7,014 nt of DNA from an uncultured Planctomycetaceae bacterium (GCA_903927685.1 CAIYOB010000922.1:1-7014); one strand, 5' to 3'. Shown: positions 1 through 6,755, numbered from the stretch's first letter. Program-made: numbers and translations. Notes: generated from the sequence alone by a model not told the origin.

Positions 1-83
1 CTACGTTTCGGCGGCAAATCAGGGGTGAATTCCCAGCTCCGCGCGCATTGTCCACGATCCGATTGGCGTTGTGAAAAAGAAAA

Positions 84-600
84 TCAGAAGGTAGACCAGA
101 AGGTCGATTCATCCACAAGCGTCAGCTCCCAGGGTTCCTGGGAGGTCGAGTCACTGTCCGAGTCGTAGACGCGGAGGTTCCCGCGCGGCGAGGCCCGGGG
201 CGCGGCGGGACACCACAAGCCGCAATCCCGCGGGAGCTTCTCAATTACGTCACCCTGCGGTGGCTCAAGGAAGGCGACGATTTTCATCTGGCCGGAACAA
301 CGAGGGCAGATCAGCGGGTCGATTTCGTACATTCGCTTGATGAACATGGCCCAAGTCTGGCTGGCGCGACTGCGGGCCGGCCGTGGAGCGGAGGCCGGGC
401 TGGCGGAGGTTCCCGGCTGCTTCGCCGCGGCTTCGGCCTGCTTGCGCCCCAGGCCGCGGGCCCTGTTCGAGCACCAGCCCCAATAACGAACCAGGTGCGC
501 GCCCTTGGGTGGAATATGCTGCGTAAACTCGGCCAGGAAGTCCAGCGGGTCGAAGCGGATGCGGGCCCTCCTGCAGGTCGCCGCACTTCAGCAAGGCACT
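84..600 (-). pseudogene. IS91-family transposase, internally deleted remnant
   Basis: Minus-strand codons from about 562 down to a TGA at 86-84 give a continuous C-terminal part of an IS91-type Y2 transposase. Recognisable pieces, in order, are FDPLDFLAEFTQHI (near 554-513), LVRYWGWCSN (494-465), SQTWAMFIKRMYEIDPL, the zinc-type pair CPRCSGQMKIVAF (about 308-270), EPPQGDVIEK and the closing VDESTFWSTF. Upstream, codons 600-565 read SALLKCGDLQEG, which matches the start of the N-terminal zinc-binding region. The frame differs from the C-terminal part, and the middle of the protein, including the catalytic tyrosines, is missing. Against a usual length near 400 residues, well under half remains. 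The homologous right copy continues through a CPDC motif that is absent here. The family call is from remembered motifs and is strong for the C-terminal part. Confidence 0.82.
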
Positions 601-693
601 CTACCCACCCCTCGATATGCAAGGTAGTGTGGAGCGTCGTCCGGCGGCACCGTCGCGAGGATTCGCCGGCTCACGGCGGTTACCACCGTGCGG
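565..693. repeat. 129-bp direct repeat, copy A
   Basis: Positions 565-693 match 6565-6693 base for base without gaps except at 575, 592, 606 and 608 (125 of 129 identical). To the left the match continues weakly with a 4-nt gap (GCGGATG and GGGC in both), because both copies come from the same transposase gene. To the right it stops sharply at 693/694. The copy contains two possible hairpins: 597-605 pairing with 623-631 (eight of nine pairs, 17-nt loop) and the imperfect palindrome 672-690 (one mismatched pair). Two of the four differences between the copies, 606 and 608, fall in the first loop. Confidence 0.9.
672..690. repeat. 19-bp imperfect palindrome at the IS relic end (copy A)
   Basis: The sequence CACGGCGGTTACCACCGTG has 9-bp arms around a single central base, with one mismatched pair (677 against 685). 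It ends three bases before the end of the 129-bp repeat. An identical palindrome is at 6672-6690. A subterminal palindrome is what an IS91-type element end would carry for hairpin recognition by its relaxase-like transposase; that role is inferred. Confidence 0.6.
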
Positions 694-1326
694 AAGGCCT
701 CCCAAATTGCCCTCGCCGATAAGCCCGCGGGCGTGACCGCCCGTTTCGTCGCCCGCGACGGCGTGGCCATCGAACACGCTTTCGACGGGGACACGCGCAT
801 CAACGGCCAGCGCGTCGCCCACGAGCCCCGGCCGCTCCTGGAGAACCCCTCGATGCGGCAGGAAATCGGCGGCAACCTGACCGTCACCGACGGCAAGACG
901 ACCCGCCTCTACGACGTCACTAACTGGATCATCACCGAAGAAGGATCGCCCGTACCCGGCTCAGCGAAACGCTGACCTTCAAGCCCGCAGGTGTCGCCAA
1001 GAAAAAACCGCTGGACCGCGGCCAAGCCTGCAATCACTCAACCTTCTGCGCCCCTGTGATCAACGGCCTCATCGGCCGCCGCCGGCGCACCGACGACGTC
1101 GTGGAACTGAACCCGCTCGTGTCCAACAACACCTGGGATCACTTCTGCCTTGACCGCGTCCCGTACCGTGGTAAGATGCTCCCGATCCTCTGGTATAAAA
1201 TCGCCCCCCCCTACGGCAAGGGCACGGGGGTTGCGCGTGTTCGTCCATGGCGGGCGCACGCCTGCCACGCAAACGCTGGCGAGGGGGACGGGAGAGTTGG
1301 CGAATCGAAGAGTGGGAAAGCAATGA
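694..1326 (+). pseudogene. 5'-truncated, frameshifted remnant with MGH1-like glycoside hydrolase C-terminus
   Basis: Two open stretches look like pieces of one broken coding region cut off at 694 by the IS relic. The first (694-975) encodes about 94 residues with LENPSMRQEIGGNLTVTDGK and YDVTNWIITEEG; I do not recognise it. The second is in another frame from about 966 (ETLTFKPAGVAKKKPLD), then HSTFCAPVINGLIG (to 1076), DDVVELNPL (1092-1118) and WDHFCLDRVPYRGK. This is characteristic of the C-terminus of MGH1-like (GH63-related) glycoside hydrolases. The frame breaks again in a G5 run at 1226-1230. Dropping one G restores the family-like LRVFVHGGR and ends at TGA 1324-1326. The catalytic part of the enzyme is missing. 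Whether both stretches were one gene is inferred. The first could be a separate hypothetical gene with an apparent GTG start at 688, but that GTG lies inside the repeat. Confidence 0.62.
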
Positions 1327-1499
1327 GAGAAACACAAAAGAGTGACACCGCGACCGGATTGTTTGCCTTGCCGAGCGGAACCGTAGTCCCGGTTCTCACA
1401 CAGGGCGCGGCGCCACCGCAGGCCAAACCGGTGATTTCCGCCCGTGCCGCACAGCCGGCGCGGTGCTGGCTGAGGTGCGCGTCATCCACGCTTGACACG
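1327..1499 (+). other. Intergenic region upstream of the GH43 gene
   Basis: These 173 bases separate the broken MGH1-like remnant from the chosen GH43 start. The frame happens to stay open through here, but the encoded residues resemble no domain and come before a clear signal peptide. I see no convincing sigma-70 promoter pair: a TTGACA at 1492-1497 has no matching -10 box at the right spacing. There is no strong terminator hairpin. The promoter of the two-gene cassette would be expected here. Confidence 0.45.
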
Positions 1500-3035
1500 G
1501 TGACGAAAACATCGCTCGGTCGCAAGCTCCTCGTCTGCCTCCTGTTGCTGCGGCCCGCCGTTTTGCACGGCGCGCCGGCAGCGGACAGCCCGGAGCGGCC
1601 CTCGACGTTCTGCAATCCGCTGTCGCTGCCCAATTACCCGGTGGGCCGCGCAGCCCGCGGGGTGAAACACGGAGATCCCGATCCGCAGGGACAATGGAAG
1701 ACGCCGCACAAGGAGCAGTTTCGGGAGCTGGCCGATGTGTCGGCGCTCTGGCACGATGGCAGGTGGTTTCTCTATCCATCGGTGGATATGGCGTGGGTCA
1801 GCGCGGACAACGGCGCCACTTGGCAGCATCATCCCTTGAACGTGCGGGACATCGGTTACGCGCCCACGGTCGTGCGGCATCGGGGGAAGTTCCTGTTACT
1901 TGCCAGCGGTTCGCCGATTTACCGGGCCGATTCGCCGCTTGGTCCGTTCATCAAGCTGGGCAGCATTCAGCTCGTCCACACGGAGAGCATGCCGGCTTTC
2001 ATTGATCCCATGCTCTTTGCGGATGACGACGGCGCGCTCTATTACTACTGGGGATGCAGTCCCGCGGGCGGCATCTGGGGTGTGCAGCTCGATGCGGACG
2101 ATCCAACAAAAGCACTCACGGCACCGGCCGAGCTGATTCCGTTCCGGTCCGACCTGCATCCTTGGGAGGCGGTGGGGGAATGGAATCAGAACCCGCGCGT
2201 CGGCTGGCTGGAGGGCGCGTGGATGCTCAAGCGAAACGGCAGGTACTACCTCACCTACAGCGCCGGCGGGACCGAGCACCGGACCTACGCGATGGGATGC
2301 TATGTGGGCTCGAAACCGCTGGGGCCCTTCACGCCGCAGAAACGCAATCCGATTCTTCGGACCGTGCAGGGCTTGGTCACGGGCACGGCGCATGGCTGTG
2401 TCGTCGCCGGCCCCGCTGACGGGCTGTGGGCGTTTTATACGATTCGCGCTGGAGTGGCCTTCAACTTCGAACGGCGTCTGGGCATGGACCGCGCCGCCAT
2501 CGACCCCCACGGCGAACTCGTCGTCTACGGGGCGACCGCGCTGCCCCAGTGGCTGCCAGGCATGGCGCCGACGAATGCCAAGTCCAGGGCCCCGGACTGG
2601 CTGCCGCTGAATGGCGAGGTGCGGACCATTGGGTCCACGACGGCGCCCAACCTGCAAGCCCGGTTCGCGGCGGATGACGACATGCGGACCTGGTGGCAAC
2701 CCGCGGATGGCGACACGAACCCGATGCTCACCAGCACGTTCATGGCACCGGCGACCGTCCATGCGGTTCGACTGATCTGGCGCGATGTGGGATTGGACAC
2801 GGAGCGGGGCGTGCAGCCGGGCGCGTTCCGTTATCGGGTGGAACTTGAGACGGGAACGGACCAGTGGACGACGATTCTGGACCGCAGCCGGAGCGAGGAC
2901 GACTTGCTCGTGGATTATCGCCAATGTTCGCCGACGAAAGCTGGTCGAGTGCGATTGGTGATTGTCGGCTGGCCGAGTGGCATCCAACCCGCCATCGCGG
3001 AGTTCACCGTCTTTGGAAAGACGATTGTCCCCTGA
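1500..3035 (+). CDS. Secreted family 43 glycoside hydrolase with C-terminal discoidin-like (F5/8 type C) domain
   Basis: This predicted exported GH43-type enzyme would remove arabinose- or xylose-type (possibly galactose) residues from polysaccharide or oligosaccharide. The GTG at 1500 is chosen because it begins a signal peptide: KTSLGRK, then LLVCLLLL, with likely cleavage near residues 24-27. The frame is open back past 1056, and an ATG at 1323 would add 59 non-domain residues. In the five-bladed propeller, likely catalytic residues are Asp79 (base, in RELADVS), Asp169 (pKa modulator, in FIDPMLFADDDG) and Glu238 (acid, in LEGAWMLKRNGRYYLTYS). His298 in GTAHGCVV fits the conserved inner histidine. 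Residues about 371-508 form a discoidin-like domain (FAADDDMRTWWQP, VRLIWRDVGLD, FRYRVELE), probably for carbohydrate binding. At 511 residues it is complete. No Shine-Dalgarno site is visible. Only 21 bp separate it from the next gene, suggesting co-transcription. The substrate is unknown; GH43 and the related GH117 are hard to separate by eye. Confidence 0.85.
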   Translation: MTKTSLGRKLLVCLLLLRPAVLHGAPAADSPERPSTFCNPLSLPNYPVGRAARGVKHGDPDPQGQWKTPHKEQFRELADVSALWHDGRWFLYPSVDMAWVSADNGATWQHHPLNVRDIGYAPTVVRHRGKFLLLASGSPIYRADSPLGPFIKLGSIQLVHTESMPAFIDPMLFADDDGALYYYWGCSPAGGIWGVQLDADDPTKALTAPAELIPFRSDLHPWEAVGEWNQNPRVGWLEGAWMLKRNGRYYLTYSAGGTEHRTYAMGCYVGSKPLGPFTPQKRNPILRTVQGLVTGTAHGCVVAGPADGLWAFYTIRAGVAFNFERRLGMDRAAIDPHGELVVYGATALPQWLPGMAPTNAKSRAPDWLPLNGEVRTIGSTTAPNLQARFAADDDMRTWWQPADGDTNPMLTSTFMAPATVHAVRLIWRDVGLDTERGVQPGAFRYRVELETGTDQWTTILDRSRSEDDLLVDYRQCSPTKAGRVRLVIVGWPSGIQPAIAEFTVFGKTIVP

Positions 3036-3056
3036 AGCTTCCCAACCTCCCGCCAA

Positions 3057-6000
3057 ATGAACACACAACTTTTCCTGACTCTGTTTGTCGCGGTTGGCGG
3101 CGTCCTGGCGGCGAATCCGGCACCTGCGGCCGACGTGGACCCGTTGGTCAAGGCCTCGCCCTACGGCGACAAGACCGTCTGGTCTTATTCCGCCAAAGAG
3201 CCTTTGCCGTGGACGCGGTTCAAACCGCGCGATTACGGATCCTCCAAGATCGTCTTCCACGCGCACGGGGTCACGCCGGTGGGCCGCGTGCCGGCGCCGG
3301 GGGTGCATCCGCGCATCTTTTTTTCGCCGGAAGACTTGCCGGCCATCCGCCAACGCATCCGGGAGAATCGCGGCGCACAGGAAGCGTGGAAGAACATCCT
3401 CTCCTACTCGCACGCCATCCGGTTGATCTATGACGAGAAGGCCGATTACGCGCAGCCCGATTGGGCCAACGGCGACTGGCACATCCACGGACGCACCATC
3501 GAGCTGCATCGCATCGGAGGCTACGGCAAGAGCCGCGAGGATTACTTCGGCTTGCTGGCCTCGGGAAAGCCCGCCGAGAAGACCTATGGGACGAGTCCGT
3601 CCGGCTTCTTCTTTCCCGCCGCCATCGAAGCGTTCCGCTGCCTGATTGAGGACGACGCCCACGGCGCCAGGACACTCGCCAAGGCCGTCGCGACGGCGCT
3701 TCAACTGGAGCAGGAACGCCGTGTGCGGGAAGACAAGCCCACCGCCCCAGGGCAGCCGCCCAAGCCTTCCACGCCGCGCTATCATGCCGCCAACCTCGGG
3801 CTCATCTATGACTTCCTCTACAACTGGATGACGCCCGAGCAGAAGCAACTCGTGCATGACGAGCTGGTGCTGCTGTCCGCCTGGGCCGACAACTACGGCA
3901 CGTTCAACAATGCGGAAGCCAGCCGCAGCAATTGGGCGACGTTCACGTATTGGGTCTGGGACTTGATGGCTCTCGAGGGCGAGCCGGGGTTCAACGACTT
4001 GAAGTTTCTCGGCCTCTATCGCGGCTGGCGAAACTTCTTCACGTACTCATTCTTCGACAGCGCCGCCGCCTACGAAGGCGAAGGCAAACTGCTCTTCGGC
4101 CTGGACGCCGTGGTGGCGTTCGACCGGGTCGCGCCCAAGTACGGTTTGGAACTGCTCTCGCAACACCCGCTGGTGCGCGCGCACTATGCGAGATTCACGG
4201 CCCTGTCCGTCCTGCCGACGCAGGACAAGTTCGCCATCTTCGACGTCCTCGGCGGCCTGGGCGGCGGGCTTTGCACGCCGCAGGACCTCGTCGTGGCGCA
4301 CTATCTTTATCCCGAGGATGCCACGATTGATTTCGTCTATCGCACCACCGTAGGCGACGACTATCGAAGACTGCCCATGCCGGGGCACAGTTGGAACAAT
4401 CTCATTACCTGCGGAATTTTTGCAACCAGCCATCATCCCGAGATCACCCCAGAGACGCTGAATCTCCCGCTCACCTTCTTCTGTGGCCAGCGTTCGTTGA
4501 TGATGACACGATCCTCGTGGGACCGGAACGCCACGATGTTGACGATGCACGTCCGCGGCGCCAGCGGCGGTCACCCTTATCCCGACCGCAATGGCATCAT
4601 GCTGGCGGCGCAGGGCCGCCCGTGGGTCACGATTCCAGGCCAGGACGTCGGCGGCTGGGCCTGCAACACAATCCTCATTGACGGCGCACAGCAGAATACG
4701 ACGACCCCAGCGCGCGTGGTCGACTACGTGGACACGCCGGACGCAACCTGGATGACCGGCGACGCCAAGTACTGCTGGGATTGGGTGTGGAAGGCCGCAG
4801 AAAGGAACCAGCAGGGCGCCGAGATCAAGACCGACGATGTCATCAACAACCAGGTCGCAACCGGGCCGAGTTGGAAACTGGTGGAGCAATGCTTCAATGA
4901 CTTCGCCTTCACCCGGAGCGAGCGGGAAACGTACCGGCGACCGCTCAAGCTCTCGGCCCACTGGCTGGCGCCCGAGGGCGTGCTCGCGCCCTATCTGCGG
5001 CAGGTGAACACGCCCGTGCTGCGTTGTTTCCGCACGGCGGGCCTCGTGCGCGGACCGCGGCCTTACGTGCTCGTTGTGGACGATGCGCAGCGCGATCCGA
5101 TGCCTGCACGCTATGATTGGAATCTCACGCTGGCGTCCGATGTGGTGGAGTTGAAAGACAAGCCAACGATGGCCGTTGAGGGTGACATCATTCTCGCCGG
5201 CAAAGAGAGCCTGAATCCGGCGGGCACGCTGAAGCCGGGCGAACCTGCCCTGTTGATTCGCATCCTCGCATGCGCGGGATTGCCGGGCACGGAAATCAGC
5301 CTGCGCGAGAAGGTCAATCTGCTCTCGGTCCACACCGAGGCGGCGGCGCCGGATTTCAAAATCCTCCTGCACGCCTTTCGCGCGGGCGACCCGTTACCGA
5401 AGACCGCTTGGGACGCCCAACACACTGCCGTTTCCGTCGAGTTTTCTGACCAGAAGGATGTCATCCGTTTCGCGCCCGCTGCTTCCGGCAAAACCGATGT
5501 AAGCGTCCAACGCGACGGACGCCTTCTCGCCCAAGTCAACCAGCCGGTCGTCCCGTTGGCCGATGCCGAATCCGACGCGCTCGCGGCGCGGCTGCGGCAG
5601 ATTCCGACGCGGCTCGAGGAACTGCGCAAACGCGGCTATAACCCGATGCTGGAACCGGGTTTCGTCGCCGGCTGGAGTTTCGAGAAAGCTGTCGGCGGTG
5701 CGGTTCCTCCGCTGGCCGGCAGCGCGCCGGCGGCATTGCCCATTCCCTTGGGCGACTCGAAGTTGGCCGCGGGAATGAATGGACGGGCGGCGGTGACGAT
5801 CGGTCCGGTGCCCTTAACCGGCACGCTGGATTTCGCCCAGGGACCAAAGGCCCGGCCGGTCACCGTCGCCTGCTGGCTAAAGACCAAGAGCGATCCTTTC
5901 ATGGGGGCCTTCATCAATGTCGAAGGGCTCGTTGGTACGGAGTTTGTCCAGGGCACCCTGCGTTTGAACATGGCGCGCGTCCTGAGCGATGGCTGGCCTT

Positions 6001-6269
6001 CTTCGATGCTGTCGAGCTGGACGCATCTTGCCTTCACCTTCGATGGCAGCCGGCTTTGCGCCTACCGCAACGGCGCGCTCATCTCGTCGGCTCCGGTCCC
6101 CAAGGACACGCCGATCGGCTGGGGCAAGAATTTCTCCTTGGGCGGCAAAAGCCCCTACGGCGACGCCGCGGTCGCAGCGCAAAGCATCTATTTCTACAGC
6201 ACCGCCCTCAGCCCCGATGCCGTCAACGACCTTTATCTTTGGGGCAAGTATCACGCAGAGCGGAATTGA
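3057..6269 (+). CDS. Secreted heparinase II/III-like polysaccharide lyase with C-terminal LamG-like domain
   Basis: This 1070-residue protein is predicted to be secreted and to depolymerise an acidic polysaccharide by beta-elimination. Residues 1-25 are a signal peptide (FLTLFVAVGGVLAA). From His84 the text HPRIFFSPEDLPAIRQR opens the alpha/alpha-toroid domain typical of heparinase II/III and alginate-lyase-like proteins. Later marks are YDFLYNWMTPEQK (251 on), NNAEASRSNW (284-293) and YEGEG (339-343). A beta-sandwich follows, with GGHPYPDRNG (His506) and PYVLVVDDAQRD (669-680). Residues about 869-1066 are a LamG/concanavalin-like domain (WTHLAFTFDG from 988). Asn292, Tyr339 and His506 are candidate catalytic residues by position only. 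The ATG at 3057 follows the GH43 stop by 21 bp without a Shine-Dalgarno site, so translational coupling or leaderless-style initiation is possible. The gene is intact. Substrate and PL family cannot be assigned, and a non-catalytic role is not excluded. Confidence 0.83.
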   Translation: MNTQLFLTLFVAVGGVLAANPAPAADVDPLVKASPYGDKTVWSYSAKEPLPWTRFKPRDYGSSKIVFHAHGVTPVGRVPAPGVHPRIFFSPEDLPAIRQRIRENRGAQEAWKNILSYSHAIRLIYDEKADYAQPDWANGDWHIHGRTIELHRIGGYGKSREDYFGLLASGKPAEKTYGTSPSGFFFPAAIEAFRCLIEDDAHGARTLAKAVATALQLEQERRVREDKPTAPGQPPKPSTPRYHAANLGLIYDFLYNWMTPEQKQLVHDELVLLSAWADNYGTFNNAEASRSNWATFTYWVWDLMALEGEPGFNDLKFLGLYRGWRNFFTYSFFDSAAAYEGEGKLLFGLDAVVAFDRVAPKYGLELLSQHPLVRAHYARFTALSVLPTQDKFAIFDVLGGLGGGLCTPQDLVVAHYLYPEDATIDFVYRTTVGDDYRRLPMPGHSWNNLITCGIFATSHHPEITPETLNLPLTFFCGQRSLMMTRSSWDRNATMLTMHVRGASGGHPYPDRNGIMLAAQGRPWVTIPGQDVGGWACNTILIDGAQQNTTTPARVVDYVDTPDATWMTGDAKYCWDWVWKAAERNQQGAEIKTDDVINNQVATGPSWKLVEQCFNDFAFTRSERETYRRPLKLSAHWLAPEGVLAPYLRQVNTPVLRCFRTAGLVRGPRPYVLVVDDAQRDPMPARYDWNLTLASDVVELKDKPTMAVEGDIILAGKESLNPAGTLKPGEPALLIRILACAGLPGTEISLREKVNLLSVHTEAAAPDFKILLHAFRAGDPLPKTAWDAQHTAVSVEFSDQKDVIRFAPAASGKTDVSVQRDGRLLAQVNQPVVPLADAESDALAARLRQIPTRLEELRKRGYNPMLEPGFVAGWSFEKAVGGAVPPLAGSAPAALPIPLGDSKLAAGMNGRAAVTIGPVPLTGTLDFAQGPKARPVTVACWLKTKSDPFMGAFINVEGLVGTEFVQGTLRLNMARVLSDGWPSSMLSSWTHLAFTFDGSRLCAYRNGALISSAPVPKDTPIGWGKNFSLGGKSPYGDAAVAAQSIYFYSTALSPDAVNDLYLWGKYHAERN

Positions 6270-6341
6270 ATGATGAAGACCGTGAAAGCCCTCCTGCAAA
6301 TGGCACCCGCTGACCTGCGCGGGCGTCCGGTTCACACTTGA
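6270..6341 (+). CDS. Possible 23-residue ORF directly after the lyase gene
   Basis: An ATG-ATG pair starts immediately after the lyase stop codon and reads MMKTVKALLQMAPADLRG, ending at TGA 6339-6341. The first residues look like the start of a signal peptide, but no hydrophobic core follows, so it may be the broken start of a lost gene. It matches no family I know, and chance occurrence is likely. Confidence 0.2.
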   Translation: MMKTVKALLQMAPADLRGRPVHT

Positions 6342-6372
6342 ACTGCGCTGAGAAGAGCGAAAACGAACAAAC

Positions 6373-6492
6373 TTGCCACGCACATTCACTCTTCTCGCCG
6401 CCCTGCTGGTCGCGCCGCTGGCGACGTTCTCTGCGGAATCGTTCACCGTTGGTGTAAGTGGTCATTCGTCATTCGTCAGTGGTCAGTGGTAG
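6373..6492 (+). pseudogene. 5' stub of a truncated secreted-protein gene
   Basis: From a TTG at 6373 the frame reads LPRTFTLLAALLVAPLATFS, then AESFTVGV. This is a complete, typical signal peptide for secreted proteins of Verrucomicrobiota and Planctomycetota, with likely cleavage after FSA. From 6454 the frame enters a heptamer repeat and stops at TAG 6490-6492, so only about 27 residues are plausible original coding sequence. The body of the gene, which could have been a sulfatase or another carbohydrate enzyme, is gone, and nothing left identifies it. It lies about 100 bp downstream of the lyase gene, same strand, so it was probably the third gene of the cassette. No good ribosome binding site is visible; AGAAGAG at about 6350 is too far upstream. 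Confidence 0.5.
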
Positions 6493-6530
6493 GGGACAGC
6501 GAACAAGGGACCAAGGACGAAGGACCAACG
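6454..6530. repeat. Heptamer tandem repeat, 11 units
   Basis: The tract stays in 7-bp phase for 77 bases. The first block reads GTAAGTG, GTCATTC twice, GTCAGTG twice and GTAGGGG. After one divergent unit (ACAGCGA) the second block reads ACAAGGG, ACCAAGG, ACGAAGG and ACCAACG. Imperfect heptamer arrays of this kind (short tandemly repeated repetitive sequences) are known in several bacterial groups and lie between genes. Here it separates the truncated signal-peptide stub from the right IS91 relic. Confidence 0.75.
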
Positions 6531-6531
6531 A

Positions 6532-6600
6532 GTGGTGGCAGTCCGGGCAGCGGATGTGGGCGAAGCCCTCCTGCGGGTCGCCGCACTTCAGTAAGGCACT
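6532..6600 (-). pseudogene. IS91-family transposase N-terminal zinc-binding fragment
   Basis: Minus-strand codons 6600-6532 read SALLKCGDPQEGFAHIRC followed by PDCHH. This matches the N-terminal zinc-binding region of IS91 transposases, whose usual pattern is a CG(D/x) turn, then GFARVRC, CxxC and later SCK. The cysteines here are at 6583-6585, 6547-6549 and 6538-6540. The frame is closed upstream by TAG (6603-6601), and homology is lost downstream near the heptamer repeat, so about 23 residues remain. The family call rests on this short motif together with the linked left copy, which carries an unmistakable IS91 C-terminus. Confidence 0.6.
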
Positions 6601-6693
6601 CTACCAAGCCCTCGATATGCAAGGTAGTGTGGAGCGTCGTCCGGCGGCACCGTCGCGAGGATTCGCCGGCTCACGGCGGTTACCACCGTGCGG
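6565..6693. repeat. 129-bp direct repeat, copy B
   Basis: This is the second copy of the 565-693 sequence, 125 of 129 identical and exactly 6,000 bp downstream in the same orientation. It has the same hairpin-forming arms (6597-6605 with 6623-6631) and the same terminal palindrome (6672-6690). Its right edge is 20 bp before the first possible start codon of the ECF sigma gene. Confidence 0.9.
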
Positions 6694-6755
6694 TGGCCGG
6701 CGTCTTAAGGGGAGTGACTGGCGCAAAACGCGGAGCGAAGACAACAGGTTGGCCC

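Larger units (their letters stand above)
84..693 (-). mobile_element. Relic of an IS91-family insertion sequence (left copy)
   Basis: This is a decayed rolling-circle-type (IS91 family) element read on the minus strand. Its 3' part (84 to about 562) encodes the C-terminal region of an IS91 transposase, and its 5' part (565-693) is a 129-bp segment that recurs at 6565-6693. The outer limit at 693 is set by where the two copies stop matching, and a 19-bp imperfect palindrome (672-690) lies three bases inside that limit. In IS91 elements the end upstream of the transposase is terIS, and subterminal palindromes are usual, so 693 is inferred to be at or near that end. The downstream end (oriIS) would lie before position 84 or outside the window; bases 1-83 show nothing else I recognise. 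The element cannot make a full transposase. Confidence 0.7.
6532..6693 (-). mobile_element. Relic of the same IS91-family element (right copy)
   Basis: Read on the minus strand, this fragment starts at the same element end as the left copy (6693) and contains the 129-bp repeat. It then continues into transposase coding sequence not kept in the left copy, and ends at the heptamer repeat. Only the 5' end of the element is present; the body, C-terminal coding region and oriIS end are absent. It has the same orientation as the left relic. Confidence 0.65.

Noticed and set aside
588..896. Minus-strand ORFs across the repeat (also 601-822 and 6601-7011)
   Set aside because: The shared part only reflects the DNA repeat. 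Their N-terminal parts differ because the flanking DNA differs, and the transposase-like reading is in a different frame.
1492..1520. TTGACA at 1492-1497 as a -35 box for the GH43 gene
   Set aside because: No -10-like sequence lies 16-18 bp downstream, and that position is already inside the signal peptide coding region.
1896..3857. 653-codon open frame on the minus strand
   Set aside because: It lies antisense across the GH43 gene and the start of the lyase gene, has Arg/Gly/Pro-rich shadow composition and no recognisable domain. Long antisense frames are common opposite GC-rich genes.
4047..5372. 441-codon open frame on the minus strand
   Set aside because: It is antisense to the middle of the lyase gene, whose plus-strand product has clear family motifs. 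No independent coding signal is visible.
6286..6297. 12-bp match (AAGCCCTCCTGC) between 6286-6297 and 6563-6574
   Set aside because: It could mark a third scrap of the repeat, but the match does not extend on either side, and GC-rich 12-mers recur by chance.
6454..6530. CRISPR array
   Set aside because: The units are 7 bp, imperfect and without spacers, and there are no cas genes.
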